Source of the DNA: DASUWK01 sp036378435
Lineage (GTDB): Bacteria > Chloroflexota > Dormibacteria > Dormibacterales > Dormibacteraceae
Length of the DNA stretch: 17,466 nt
Direction: 5' to 3'
Assembly (NCBI GenBank): GCA_036378435.1
Contig: DASUWK010000015.1
Location: 1 to 17,466 of the forward strand
Below are positions 7,131 through 13,914 of this stretch, in pieces. Each line of letters starts with the position of its first letter. Within the stretch, counting starts at the first letter, position 1. The notes below the pieces were generated by a model. It was not told the DNA's origin. It worked only from the letters and a program-made list of their open reading frames with translations, and did not search any database. The position numbers were made by a program, and so were the translations under genes.

Positions 7131-7696
7131 ACCGTGACGTACTTCTTGGCGACGAGGTAGTCGGCCTCGTCCATGCCGAGCACCGTCACCAGCTCGCGGG
7201 TGCTGGCGAAGCCGCCGTAGCTGTCGCGATAGCTGATGGCCGCCTGGGCCAGCTCCATCGTGAAGCCGGGGACTGTCTCGAGCTCGGCCAAGGTGGCCGC
7301 GTTCAGATGGATCTTGGGCGCGCTGACCGAGCCGGCCGGGCCCTTGCCGAACGGCACCTTGATCTGCTGGCCGTCGCGCAGGCGTGCCGCCAGGTTCGGC
7401 AGCCTGGCCAGGTCGGCATCGGCGAGCAGCCCGCCGGCAGCGGCGATCGCGTCGTAGGCGCGCTCCCCTCGGAGCAGGCGGTAGAGGCCGGGATGAGCGA
7501 CCGCGCCGCTGACGAATACGAGCAGGCCCGGCGCCGGCGGTGGCGCGAGCTGGGTGAGGGCCGCAGGCACGGGTGCTGGAGGCGACTCGGACCCGGCTCC
7601 GAACAGCCAGATCGAGCCGAGCAGCGCGGCGGCCAGGGCCGGCGGTAGCGCGAGCGCCGCCAGGCGAGGCCACCCGGGGGGCAGGTGGATGGGCAT
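7127..7696 (-). CDS. comEA: ComEA-like DNA receptor (SLBB plus helix-hairpin-helix)
   Basis: Membrane-anchored DNA-binding protein that captures incoming double-stranded DNA outside the membrane and passes it to ComEC. In 189 aa: a short N-terminal cytoplasmic end, one transmembrane anchor (about 11-33), a Pro/Ala linker (38-56), an SLBB domain (about 57-116, with VSGAVAHPGLYRL and GGL), and a C-terminal double helix-hairpin-helix domain (129-189; LNAATLAELETVPGF, YRDSYGGF, ELVTVLGM). The ATG at 7696 gives a sensible anchor position. No Shine-Dalgarno sequence precedes it, but TAGCCT lies 10 nt upstream. The stop overlaps the comEC start, so the two genes are coupled, as in other competence operons. 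No comEB (dCMP deaminase-like) lies between them. Confidence 0.92.
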   Translation of the reverse strand: MPIHLPPGWPRLAALALPPALAAALLGSIWLFGAGSESPPAPVPAALTQLAPPPAPGLLVFVSGAVAHPGLYRLLRGERAYDAIAAAGGLLADADLARLPNLAARLRDGQQIKVPFGKGPAGSVSAPKIHLNAATLAELETVPGFTMELAQAAISYRDSYGGFASTRELVTVLGMDEADYLVAKKYVTV

Positions 7697-7706
7697 GGCG
7701 GTGAGG

Positions 7707-7712
7707 AGGCTA
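7707..7712 (-). promoter_or_regulatory. -10-like box for comEA-comEC-holA
   Basis: TAGCCT on the minus strand ends 10 nt before the comEA ATG. The implied leader is 0-4 nt, too short for a ribosome binding site, and the intervening sequence (CCTCACCGCC) is the opposite of a Shine-Dalgarno. The -35 position (TTCCCT, 17 nt spacer) is weak. Confidence 0.45.
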
Positions 7713-7769
7713 GGAAGAGCAGCCCGCGGAGGGAACCCTGGTTGTTAAGGAGCTGCCCGCCGCCGACGG

Positions 7770-7775
7770 TATGCT
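7770..7775 (+). promoter_or_regulatory. -10 box of the tRNA-Gln promoter
   Basis: TATGCT lies 20 nt before the first base of the tRNA, placing the predicted transcript start near 7782. A TTAAGG 19 nt upstream is a poor -35 candidate. The 99-nt region 7697-7795 holds this promoter and the divergent comEA promoter and nothing else recognisable. Confidence 0.5.
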
Positions 7776-7795
7776 GAGCCGGCCCGCCTCGCGGA

Positions 7796-7868
7796 TGGGG
7801 GGTAGCCAAGTCCGGCAAGGCAGGGGCCTTTGGAGCCTCGATCGCAGGTTCGAATCCTGCCCCCCCAG
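7796..7868 (+). tRNA. tRNA-Gln (anticodon TTG)
   Basis: The cloverleaf folds fully by eye. The acceptor stem pairs TGGGGGG (7796-7802) with CCCCCCA (7861-7867). T8-A9 is followed by a 3-bp D stem (GCC/GGC) with loop AAGTCCGGCAA. The anticodon stem is GGGGC/GCCTC with loop CTTTGGA (7828-7834), giving anticodon TTG at 7830-7832. The variable region is 4 nt. The T stem is GCAGG/CCTGC with loop TTCGAAT. The U1-A72 first pair and G73 discriminator are the identity features of tRNA-Gln. The 3' end reads GCCCA, so CCA is not encoded directly after the discriminator and must be added by the nucleotidyltransferase. It stands alone, divergent from comEA and 16 nt from the end of a convergent gene; no terminator hairpin is visible. 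Confidence 0.95.
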
Positions 7869-7884
7869 CCCAACGAGCCCGAGC

Positions 7885-8610
7885 CTAGAGCGCGGTGCTC
7901 GCTCCCTCCTCAACCGGCTGGTCAGCCTCTTCCGGCAGCGCGCCGGCGATCTGCAGCACGGCCCGCACGAAATCGGGTTCCGGGACGGCGCCGACGAAAG
8001 CACCGCGGCGGTTGACCACCGTGCGCGGCACGCCCTGGACACCGAACGCCTGTGACAGCCGCGGGAACTCGTTGGCTGAGACCGTGACGGCGGTGATCTC
8101 GGGACTGGCCACCGCAAGACCGGTGGCGAGTCCCACCGCCGAGGGACAGTAGCGGCAGGTCGGGGTCGCGAAGACCATGATCTCGATCGGCTCGCTCACG
8201 TCGGACAGCGAACCGACCGAGTCAGCCGCCAGTCCGGAGTCGCCTGCGGAGAGCTTCTCGATCGCGTCGACCAGCATCCCGAACTCGAAGCCGGACGGCA
8301 GGCCGAGGAAGCGGACGCGGTGCGGGTCGCCGGCTCTGGCCAGCGTGACGAGGGGGACGTCGAGCACGTCCTCGGTGACGACGCCCTGCGTGATGTCGAT
8401 CACCTCGATGGAGAGCTGCCCGGCAGCCTGCGCGGCGACCTCCTCGAGCAGCAGTCGCGTGTCCTCGCAGGTCGGGCAGCCCATACCGGTGGGCAGGATG
8501 AGCCGGCCGGACCCTGGCTTGAGGTAAATCCGCGCCTCGACCGGATCGCGGAGCCGCTCCTCGAAGCGGCTCCGGAGCTGCTCGCGAACGGTGTCCGAGA
8601 CCACCTGCAT
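7885..8610 (-). CDS. Tandem thioredoxin-fold protein disulfide oxidoreductase (PDO-like)
   Basis: Two glutaredoxin/thioredoxin folds in one 241-aa chain. The N-terminal unit has active site GCPTC (Cys45/Cys48). The C-terminal unit has TCRYCP (Cys152/Cys155) and the cis-proline block QGVPRTVVN (192-200). This is the layout of PDO proteins, known from thermophilic archaea and some bacteria, that catalyse thiol-disulfide exchange in the cytosol and can accept electrons from a thioredoxin reductase. There is no signal peptide or membrane segment. The ATG at 8610 is chosen because the protein then begins just before the first fold. A TACGCT box lies 7 nt upstream with no Shine-Dalgarno sequence, suggesting leaderless expression. 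An acidic tail (227-241) follows the second fold. The in vivo partner is unknown; a glutaredoxin-like role is the alternative. Confidence 0.87.
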   Translation of the reverse strand: MQVVSDTVREQLRSRFEERLRDPVEARIYLKPGSGRLILPTGMGCPTCEDTRLLLEEVAAQAAGQLSIEVIDITQGVVTEDVLDVPLVTLARAGDPHRVRFLGLPSGFEFGMLVDAIEKLSAGDSGLAADSVGSLSDVSEPIEIMVFATPTCRYCPSAVGLATGLAVASPEITAVTVSANEFPRLSQAFGVQGVPRTVVNRRGAFVGAVPEPDFVRAVLQIAGALPEEADQPVEEGASTAL

Positions 8611-8616
8611 CGCTGC

Positions 8617-8622
8617 TAGCGT
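8617..8622 (+). promoter_or_regulatory. -10-like box for the lipoprotein gene
   Basis: TAGCGT ends 9 nt before the ATG at 8632. GAGGG (8627-8631) abuts the ATG with no spacer, so it is unlikely to work as a Shine-Dalgarno sequence. The predicted transcript begins within about 3 nt of the start codon. Confidence 0.45.
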
Positions 8623-8623
8623 A
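8618..8623 (-). promoter_or_regulatory. -10-like box for the PDO gene, leaderless spacing
   Basis: TACGCT on the minus strand is followed by exactly 7 nt (AGCAGCG) and then the ATG at 8610. It overlaps by 5 nt the plus-strand TAGCGT of the divergent lipoprotein gene, inside the near-palindrome GCTAGCGTAGC. Confidence 0.5.
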
Positions 8624-8631
8624 GCCGAGGG

Positions 8632-9030
8632 ATGTGGCGCATTCGGACGGCTGCCGTGGCCACGTTCGCCGTCCTCCTGGTGGCGGGTTGCGGGGCCAAG
8701 ACCGGGCCTTCCGGGACCGGAGGAAACGCCGCCCTGGGGACCGTGCGGGGCCACGTTCTGCTCTATCCCTGCGCACCGGTGGAGCGTGTCGGGAGCCCGT
8801 GCCCCGGCCGGCCGGCCAGCGGCATCGAAGTCGACCTCGTGCCTGAGGCGGGCGGCCAGGCGCTGTCGGCCAAGAGCGCAACCGATGGCAGCTATGCGAT
8901 CCAGGCGCCCCCGGGCACCTACCAGGCGACGGTCAAGACCGTGCGGCCAGTACGCGGGGTTCGGATGGTGGCCGTGACCGCCGGGCAGACCGCAACGGTC
9001 GATTTCGTGATCGATTCGGGGATCAGATAG
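8632..9030 (+). CDS. Small lipoprotein with carboxypeptidase-regulatory-like (transthyretin-like) domain
   Basis: A 132-aa exported protein of unknown function. Residues 1-20 form a lipoprotein signal peptide (WRIRT charged end, hydrophobic AAVATFAVLLVAG) with lipobox LVAGC, so Cys20 should be lipidated and the protein anchored outside the membrane. After a Gly/Ser/Thr linker, residues 36-130 look like a beta-sandwich of the CarboxypepD_reg type: GTVRGHVLL, a Pro-rich loop with Cys47 and Cys57 that could form a disulfide, ASGIEVDLVPEAGG, and the hallmark TDGSYAIQAPPGTYQATV (84-101). It is monocistronic and diverges from the PDO gene 21 nt away; its last 8 nt overlap the end of the convergent oxidoreductase gene. 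Such domains often serve as binding or scaffold modules; no catalytic residues are seen. Confidence 0.8.
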   Translation: MWRIRTAAVATFAVLLVAGCGAKTGPSGTGGNAALGTVRGHVLLYPCAPVERVGSPCPGRPASGIEVDLVPEAGGQALSAKSATDGSYAIQAPPGTYQATVKTVRPVRGVRMVAVTAGQTATVDFVIDSGIR

Positions 9031-10045
9031 CCGGCAGCAGCTCCAGCAGCCCGCGGTAGGCGGCGACCTGGCTCTCGTGCTCGAGGCCGTACCAGGGGAC
9101 CGACAGCGACAGGCGGTCCGCCACCGAGTGCCACGGTTCGAGGCTCGCCTTGAGCTCGGCCGCGCTTCCGGCCACGATGACGCCGAGCTGGTCGACGACC
9201 TCGCGGTCCACAAGCTCACGCGCCTGCGCCCGGTCACCGCGCGCATTGGCTGCGAAGATCGCGTCCGCGACCTCGCCCAGCCCGGCGTGGTCGAGGACGC
9301 GCCTGTAGGCCGGCACGCAGTAGGCGGTCATCTGCTTGACCGCGGACTCGCGGTCCGGCGCGACGACCAGCTGGAGCAGCAGCAGCGGCGGCTCCCGGTC
9401 TGCGCTTGACGCGCCCGCGGCAAGCTCAGGGCGGATCACCTCCTTGACGTACCGCAAGGTGGTGAAGGGATGGGCGGCGAGGCCGTCGGCGACCGCCCCC
9501 GCGACGCGCGTCATCACCGGGTTGACGGCGGCGACGTAAACCGGAGGCCGCGGGTGGTCCCGGTCGGCGCCGGGCTGAAACACCGGCAGGCGCAGCCGGT
9601 AGAAGTCGCCCTCGTAGTAGCCCCGGCCGTGCTCGTAGGCGTCGAAACAGGCGCGCACGGCACCGACGTAGTCGCGCAGGCGCGGAGCCGGATGGTCAGC
9701 CGAGACGGCGAAGCGCGCCTCGAGCGTCCCGCCCACCTGGCTTCCGAGCCCGAGGACGAAGCGGCCGCCCGAGGCGCCCGCCAGGTCCCAGGCGGCGGTC
9801 GCGGTCAACGCCGGGCTGCGCGCGAAGGCGACGGCGACGTTGACGCCGACCTCGACCTGGGTGGTGGCCTCGAGAGCCGCCATCGACACCAGGTAGGGCT
9901 CCCGGCGGACGTCCAGCACCCAGACGGCCTCGGCCCCGGCGGCTTCCGCCGCGGCCGCCAGCGCCCGAGCCTCCGTCGGAGTCGTCGAGCCCGGCAGCGC
10001 GACGCCCGGTCGCGACCTTGCCTCGACCGTATTACCCCCCGCCAT
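9023..10045 (-). CDS. LLM-class (luciferase-like, probably F420-dependent) oxidoreductase
   Basis: A 340-aa TIM-barrel flavin/F420 oxidoreductase of the bacterial luciferase-like superfamily. Recognisable blocks: AAAAEAAGAEAVWVLD near the N-terminus, VGVNVAVAFARSPALTA, GRFVLGLGSQVGG (cofactor phosphate region), LRDYVGAVRACFDAY, PPVYVAAVNPVMTRVAGAVADGLAAH and a C-terminal VAGSAAELKASLEPW. These resemble the actinobacterial-type F420-dependent subfamilies more than FMN monooxygenases, but cofactor and substrate cannot be fixed from sequence. There are no membrane or export signals. ATG start at 10045, with GAGGG(TG) 9 nt upstream as ribosome binding site and a recognisable -35/-10 promoter. It is therefore a leadered gene, unlike several neighbours. 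It lies 67 nt after leuS but has its own promoter. Confidence 0.88.
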   Translation of the reverse strand: MAGGNTVEARSRPGVALPGSTTPTEARALAAAAEAAGAEAVWVLDVRREPYLVSMAALEATTQVEVGVNVAVAFARSPALTATAAWDLAGASGGRFVLGLGSQVGGTLEARFAVSADHPAPRLRDYVGAVRACFDAYEHGRGYYEGDFYRLRLPVFQPGADRDHPRPPVYVAAVNPVMTRVAGAVADGLAAHPFTTLRYVKEVIRPELAAGASSADREPPLLLLQLVVAPDRESAVKQMTAYCVPAYRRVLDHAGLGEVADAIFAANARGDRAQARELVDREVVDQLGVIVAGSAAELKASLEPWHSVADRLSLSVPWYGLEHESQVAAYRGLLELLPAI

Positions 10046-10074
10046 AGCCGCCCACCCTCGGGGGGAGCGAAGGG

Positions 10075-10103
10075 AGGATCGGGGGTGCGGCGGCGGGTGT
10101 CAA
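10075..10103 (-). promoter_or_regulatory. Sigma-70-type promoter for the LLM oxidoreductase gene
   Basis: On the minus strand, a perfect TTGACA (10103-10098), a 17-nt spacer and GATCCT (10080-10075). The predicted transcript start near 10068 leaves a leader of about 23 nt carrying GAGGG (10059-10055) in front of the ATG at 10045. It sits in the 67-nt leuS-LLM gap. Confidence 0.55.
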
Positions 10104-10112
10104 CCCAGCCTG

Positions 10113-12554
10113 TTAAGGCACGAGGTTGATGAGCTTGTCGGGCACGTAGACGACCTTGGCCGGCTGGCGGCCCTCGAGGGCCCGCTGCACGCGCTCGCTG
10201 TCCTGCGCGCGGGCGAGTGCGGTGTCGCGGTCGAGTCCCGCCGGCACGTCGAGCCGATCGCGAACCTTGCCCGCCACCTGCACGACCAGCGTCACCACCG
10301 GCTCCGCGACCAGGTCGGCCGACCAGGCCGGCCAGGGTTGGTCGGAGCAGTAGCCCTCCAGACCGCGCCGTTGCCAGATCTCCTCGGTGATGTGCGGCGC
10401 CATCGGATGCAGCAGCAGCACGAGGGTCAGGACGCACTCATCGAAGCGCTCATCGAGGGCGCCGCCGGCGGCCACGTAATCCTGCACAGCGTTCGCGAGC
10501 TCCATCAACGCGGCCACCGCGGTGTTGAAGTGGAAGCCCTCGTAGTCCTCGCCGACCTTGCGGATCGTCTGGTGCGTCTTCCGCACCAAGGCGTCCAGGT
10601 CGGGAGCGGAACGCCCGTCGGTCGCAATCGACTCAGGACTCAGAGTCAGGCGCCAAAGCCGCTGCAGGAACTTGTAGCAGCCGTGCAGCCCGTCGTCCTG
10701 CCACTCGACGTCCTGCTCCGGCGGGCCGATGAACATCTCGTAGACGCGGCCCGCGTCCGCGCCTTGACGCGACACCAGCTCCTGCGGCGAGATCCCGTTG
10801 CCCTTCGACTTGGACATCGCCGAGCCGAACCGCAGCACCATGCCCTGGTTGAACAGCCGCTGGAAGGGCTCGCGATCGCGCACCAGCCCGGCGTCGCTCA
10901 GCACCTTCTGGAAGAAGCGCGAGTAGAGCAGGTGCAGGATGGCGTGCTCGACGCCGCCCGTGTACTGGTCGATAGGCATCCAGTGATCCGCGAGCTCCGT
11001 ATCGAACACCTGCGACTCGTCGCGCGCGGACGCGTAGCGCAGGAAATACCATGACGAGTCGACGAACGTGTCCATAGTGTCGGTCTCGCGGCGCGCGCCA
11101 CGACCGCACCGCGGGCACGATGTCCTCCAGAACGCCTCGATGTCCTTCAGCGGCCGGTATTCGCGGGGCAGCGTGACCGGCAGCTGGTCGGCAGGGACGG
11201 GCACCACCCCGCACTCGTCGCAGTACACGATCGGGATGGGACAGCCCCAGTAGCGCTGGCGCGAGATCAACCAGTCGCGCAGCCGGAAGCGCGTCACGCG
11301 CACGCCCAGCCCGCGCTCTTCGACGGCCGCGGCGACTCGTTCAAAACCGACGTCGGTGGACAGGCGGTCGAACTCGCCGCTGTTGACCATGACCCCGGGC
11401 CCGACGTACGCCTCGGTCAGCTCGCCCTGGGAGCCGCCCTGGGGAGCGATCACCTCGCGCACCGGCAGCCCGTGCTTGCGCGCGAACTCGAAGTCGCGCT
11501 CGTCGTGGCCGGGCACGGCCATGATCGCGCCGGTGCCGTAACCCATCAGCACGTAGTCGGCGACCCAGATCGGGATCCGCTCGCCGTTCATCGGGTTGAT
11601 CGCATGGGCGCCGGTGTCGACGCCCGTTTTGACGCGCTCGGTCGAGAGGCGCTCGATCTCGGTCTTCAACCGCGCCTGCCGCGTGTACTCGCGGACCTCT
11701 TCCAGGCGCTCCGGCGCCGCCAGCTGCTCGACCAGGGGATGCTCGGGCGCCAACACCATGAAGGTGACGCCGAAGAGCGTGTCCGGTCGGGTCGTATAGA
11801 TGCGCAGCTTCTCGGCGCGTCCGTCCAGCCCGAAGTCGACCTCCACACCGTGCGATCGGCCGATCCAGTTGCGCTGCATCGTCTTGACCTTTTCCGGCCA
11901 ACCGGGCAGCGAGTCGATCGCGTCGAGCAGCTCGTCGGCGTAGTCCGTGATGCGGAAGAACCATTGCTCGAGGTCGCGCTTCTCGACCTTGACGTCCTCG
12001 TGACGCCAGCAAGTCCCCTGCGGCGTCACCTGCTCATTGGCCAGCACAGTCTGGTCCACGGGGCACCAGTTGACCGGCGACAGCGCACGGTAGGCGAGGC
12101 CGCGCTCGTAGAAGAGCAGGAAAAGCCACTGCGTCCACCGGTAGTAGTCCGGGTCGCAGGTCGTGACCTCGCGATCCCAGTCGTAGAGGATCCCGAGCAT
12201 CTCGACGTCGCGCCGCATCTCGGCGATGTTTGCGCGCGTCCACTCCTCCGGGTGGCCGCCCGATTTGATAGCAGCGTTCTCGGCCGGCAGGCCGAAAGCG
12301 TCCCAGCCGAACGGGTGCAGCACCTCGTAGCCGCGCATGCGCATGAAGCGCGCCAGCAGGTCGCCCATCACGTAGTTGCGGCCGTGACCGACGGTCATCG
12401 AGCCCGACGGGTACGGGTACATCACCAGGTCGTAGTACTTCGGCCTCGTTGAGCTGTCGTCAGCGTTCAGCAGCCGGCGCTCGACCCAGTTCCGCTGCCA
12501 CTTGGGCTCGATCTCCTGCGGGACGTATGCGTCGCTGCGGGGTTGGGCGGTCAC
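10113..12554 (-). CDS. leuS: Leucyl-tRNA synthetase
   Basis: Class Ia synthetase that charges tRNA-Leu. At 813 aa it matches bacterial LeuRS. Order: PYPSG-x5-HGRN (47-60, the HIGH-equivalent block), the CP1 editing insert with TTRPDTLFGVTFMVLAPEHPL and GYGTGAIMAVPGHDERDFEFA (the Asp needed for editing is present), zinc-type Cys pairs (CDECG, CPRCG), the MSKSKGN loop at 580-586, the anticodon-binding helical domain and a complete C-terminal domain ending VPDKLINLVP. The KMSKS loop reads AMSKS: its first Lys is Ala579, while the more critical second Lys is kept. GTG start at 12554 overlaps the stop of the upstream transporter by 4 nt (GTGA), and a TAGAAT box lies 9 nt before the GTG. It may thus be expressed both from its own leaderless promoter and by read-through. 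Confidence 0.98.
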   Translation of the reverse strand: MTAQPRSDAYVPQEIEPKWQRNWVERRLLNADDSSTRPKYYDLVMYPYPSGSMTVGHGRNYVMGDLLARFMRMRGYEVLHPFGWDAFGLPAENAAIKSGGHPEEWTRANIAEMRRDVEMLGILYDWDREVTTCDPDYYRWTQWLFLLFYERGLAYRALSPVNWCPVDQTVLANEQVTPQGTCWRHEDVKVEKRDLEQWFFRITDYADELLDAIDSLPGWPEKVKTMQRNWIGRSHGVEVDFGLDGRAEKLRIYTTRPDTLFGVTFMVLAPEHPLVEQLAAPERLEEVREYTRQARLKTEIERLSTERVKTGVDTGAHAINPMNGERIPIWVADYVLMGYGTGAIMAVPGHDERDFEFARKHGLPVREVIAPQGGSQGELTEAYVGPGVMVNSGEFDRLSTDVGFERVAAAVEERGLGVRVTRFRLRDWLISRQRYWGCPIPIVYCDECGVVPVPADQLPVTLPREYRPLKDIEAFWRTSCPRCGRGARRETDTMDTFVDSSWYFLRYASARDESQVFDTELADHWMPIDQYTGGVEHAILHLLYSRFFQKVLSDAGLVRDREPFQRLFNQGMVLRFGSAMSKSKGNGISPQELVSRQGADAGRVYEMFIGPPEQDVEWQDDGLHGCYKFLQRLWRLTLSPESIATDGRSAPDLDALVRKTHQTIRKVGEDYEGFHFNTAVAALMELANAVQDYVAAGGALDERFDECVLTLVLLLHPMAPHITEEIWQRRGLEGYCSDQPWPAWSADLVAEPVVTLVVQVAGKVRDRLDVPAGLDRDTALARAQDSERVQRALEGRQPAKVVYVPDKLINLVP

Positions 12555-13414
12555 GGTTGACCGATTCTATCGACCGCCGGCGCGCGCCCCGAGATCGCGC
12601 CGGCGGCCTCGTGACCGATCACCGCCACCAGCACCAGGGCCGCCCCGAATGCCTGCGCAGCTCCCAGCCGCTGACCGGCCAGCAGCACGGCGAACATGAG
12701 CGCCCAGGCGGGCTCGCTGGCCAGGATCAGCGCGACGCGGGAGGGCGCCAGGTGCGACTGCGCCCACGTCTGGATGAAAAAGGCCAGGGCCGACGCAAAG
12801 ACGCCGGTGATCGCGATGGCGGGCCAGACTGCGACCGGCGGCGCGCTGAACTGACCGGCGGCGCCGCCTGCCGCCCCGAACAGCCCGGCGGCGACGACCA
12901 TCTGGACCAGGGCCAACGGCGCCGCGGGGAGGGTCGGCGCCCAACGGCCCAGCAGGACGATGTGAAGAGAGAACGCCACGGCGCAGCCAAGCACCAGCAC
13001 GTCGCCGAAGGCCACCCCTCCCGGCCGCCCGGCCAGGAGGGCGATGCCTACCAACGCCAGCACCACCGCCACCACGGTGCGAGCCGGCAGGCGCCTGCCG
13101 AACGCTCGCTCGAATACCGGCGTGAAGACGACGAAGAGGCCGGTGATCAGGCCGGCGTTGCCTGGCGACGTCGACTGGAGGCCGACCGTCTGCAGGAGGT
13201 AGCCCGCGCTGAGCGCGAGTCCGACCACTGCGCCGACGCCGAGCACCCTGCGGTCGGGCACGCGTCTGACCAGCGCGGCCATGACCAAGAAGGCGATGGC
13301 GAAGCGGAGGGCCAGGAACGGCAGCGTCGGGTACTGTGAGATCGCGTCCTTGACCAGGACGAAGGTCCAGCCCCAGACGGCTGTCACGCCCAGCAGCAGG
13401 AGGACGTAGATCAA
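12551..13414 (-). CDS. EamA (DMT superfamily) permease
   Basis: A 287-aa integral membrane protein with about ten transmembrane helices in two EamA repeats, the 10-TMS drug/metabolite transporter plan. The first repeat shows LLLLGVTAVWGWTFVLVKDA and the second LAFFIQTWAQSHLAPSRVALI followed by LASEPAWALMFAVLLAG, the usual conserved Glu-Pro block. Substrate is not predictable; members export amino acids, metabolites or nucleotide sugars. The most natural start is TTG at 13414, immediately before the first helix, since no ATG or GTG lies nearby in frame. This leaves only 2 nt to the start of the divergent HIT gene. GATGCT (13426-13421) lies 6 nt before the TTG as a weak -10 candidate. The stop overlaps leuS by 4 nt, so the two may be cotranscribed. 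If the start is wrong it will be further downstream. Confidence 0.88.
   Translation of the reverse strand: MIYVLLLLGVTAVWGWTFVLVKDAISQYPTLPFLALRFAIAFLVMAALVRRVPDRRVLGVGAVVGLALSAGYLLQTVGLQSTSPGNAGLITGLFVVFTPVFERAFGRRLPARTVVAVVLALVGIALLAGRPGGVAFGDVLVLGCAVAFSLHIVLLGRWAPTLPAAPLALVQMVVAAGLFGAAGGAAGQFSAPPVAVWPAIAITGVFASALAFFIQTWAQSHLAPSRVALILASEPAWALMFAVLLAGQRLGAAQAFGAALVLVAVIGHEAAGAISGRAPAVDRIGQP
12564..12569 (-). promoter_or_regulatory. -10-like box for leuS inside the end of the EamA gene
   Basis: TAGAAT on the minus strand, 9 nt before the leuS GTG, is one of the few AT-rich hexamers in the area. It lies within the last codons of the upstream transporter gene. No good -35 and no Shine-Dalgarno sequence were seen. 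Confidence 0.45.
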
Positions 13415-13416
13415 CC

Positions 13417-13914
13417 GTGGAGCATCTGTACGCGCCCTGGCGGATGGAGTACATCGGCCGCGAAGAGCCGGACGAGGGATGCCTTTTCTGCCGCCTTTTG
13501 GCGCGGCCGCCTGAGCAGGACCGCGAGACGCTGGTGGTCAGCCGGGACGGCGGCGTGCTGATCGTGCTGAACCGGTTCCCCTACAACAGCGGCCACCTGA
13601 TGGTGGCGCCCCATGCGCACCTGGGCGGGCTCGAACTGCTCGGCGACGAGGCGAGCCTGGCCGTCATGCGTGGCGTGCAGCAATCCCTGCGCGCCCTCCG
13701 CGAGGTGCTCAAGCCGGAGGGCTTCAACATCGGCGTGAACCAGGGCCGCGTCGCGGGCGCCGGCATCCCGGATCACGTGCACGTCCACATCGTCCCGCGC
13801 TGGGGCGGCGATACCAACTTCATGCCCGTGCTCGGCGAGGTGAAGGTCGTCAACGAGCACCTCGCCAGGACGTGGGAGAAGCTGTCTCCGGCCTTCAGCG
13901 GGCCCGCCAGCTGA
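13417..13914 (+). CDS. HIT-family nucleotide hydrolase/phosphorylase (Ap4A phosphorylase-like)
   Basis: A 165-aa histidine-triad protein. The N-terminal MEHLYAPWRMEYI (1-13) and GCLFC (Cys22, Cys25) are typical of the HIT subgroup that includes the mycobacterial Ap4A phosphorylase; NRFPYNSGHLMVAPHAH (52-68) and the triad HVHVHIVP (His120, 122, 124) complete the active site, His122 being the likely nucleophile. Expected substrates are dinucleoside polyphosphates or nucleoside phosphoramidates in the cytosol; which one is not decidable here. GTG start at 13417 is fixed by the conserved N-terminus, with no alternative start upstream in frame. AGGAGG at 13398-13403 is 13 nt away, too far to be a standard ribosome binding site. 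It diverges from the EamA gene by 2 nt and overlaps the convergent amidohydrolase end by 20 nt. Confidence 0.92.
   Translation: MEHLYAPWRMEYIGREEPDEGCLFCRLLARPPEQDRETLVVSRDGGVLIVLNRFPYNSGHLMVAPHAHLGGLELLGDEASLAVMRGVQQSLRALREVLKPEGFNIGVNQGRVAGAGIPDHVHVHIVPRWGGDTNFMPVLGEVKVVNEHLARTWEKLSPAFSGPAS

Noticed and set aside
5469..7160. A 563-codon open frame on the plus strand opposite comEC
   Set aside because: Composition is Arg/Gln/Gly/Asp/His-rich with no domain or membrane pattern, a typical antisense frame in GC-rich DNA. The minus strand encodes clear ComEC motifs.
10096..10107. GGGTTGACACCC inverted repeat after leuS as a terminator
   Set aside because: The stem is 4 bp without a T-run; it is better explained as containing the -35 box of the next gene.
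13398..13403. AGGAGG as the HIT gene's ribosome binding site
   Set aside because: It is 13 nt from the GTG, too far. It is the complement of leucine codons in the EamA signal-like first helix and probably coincidental.
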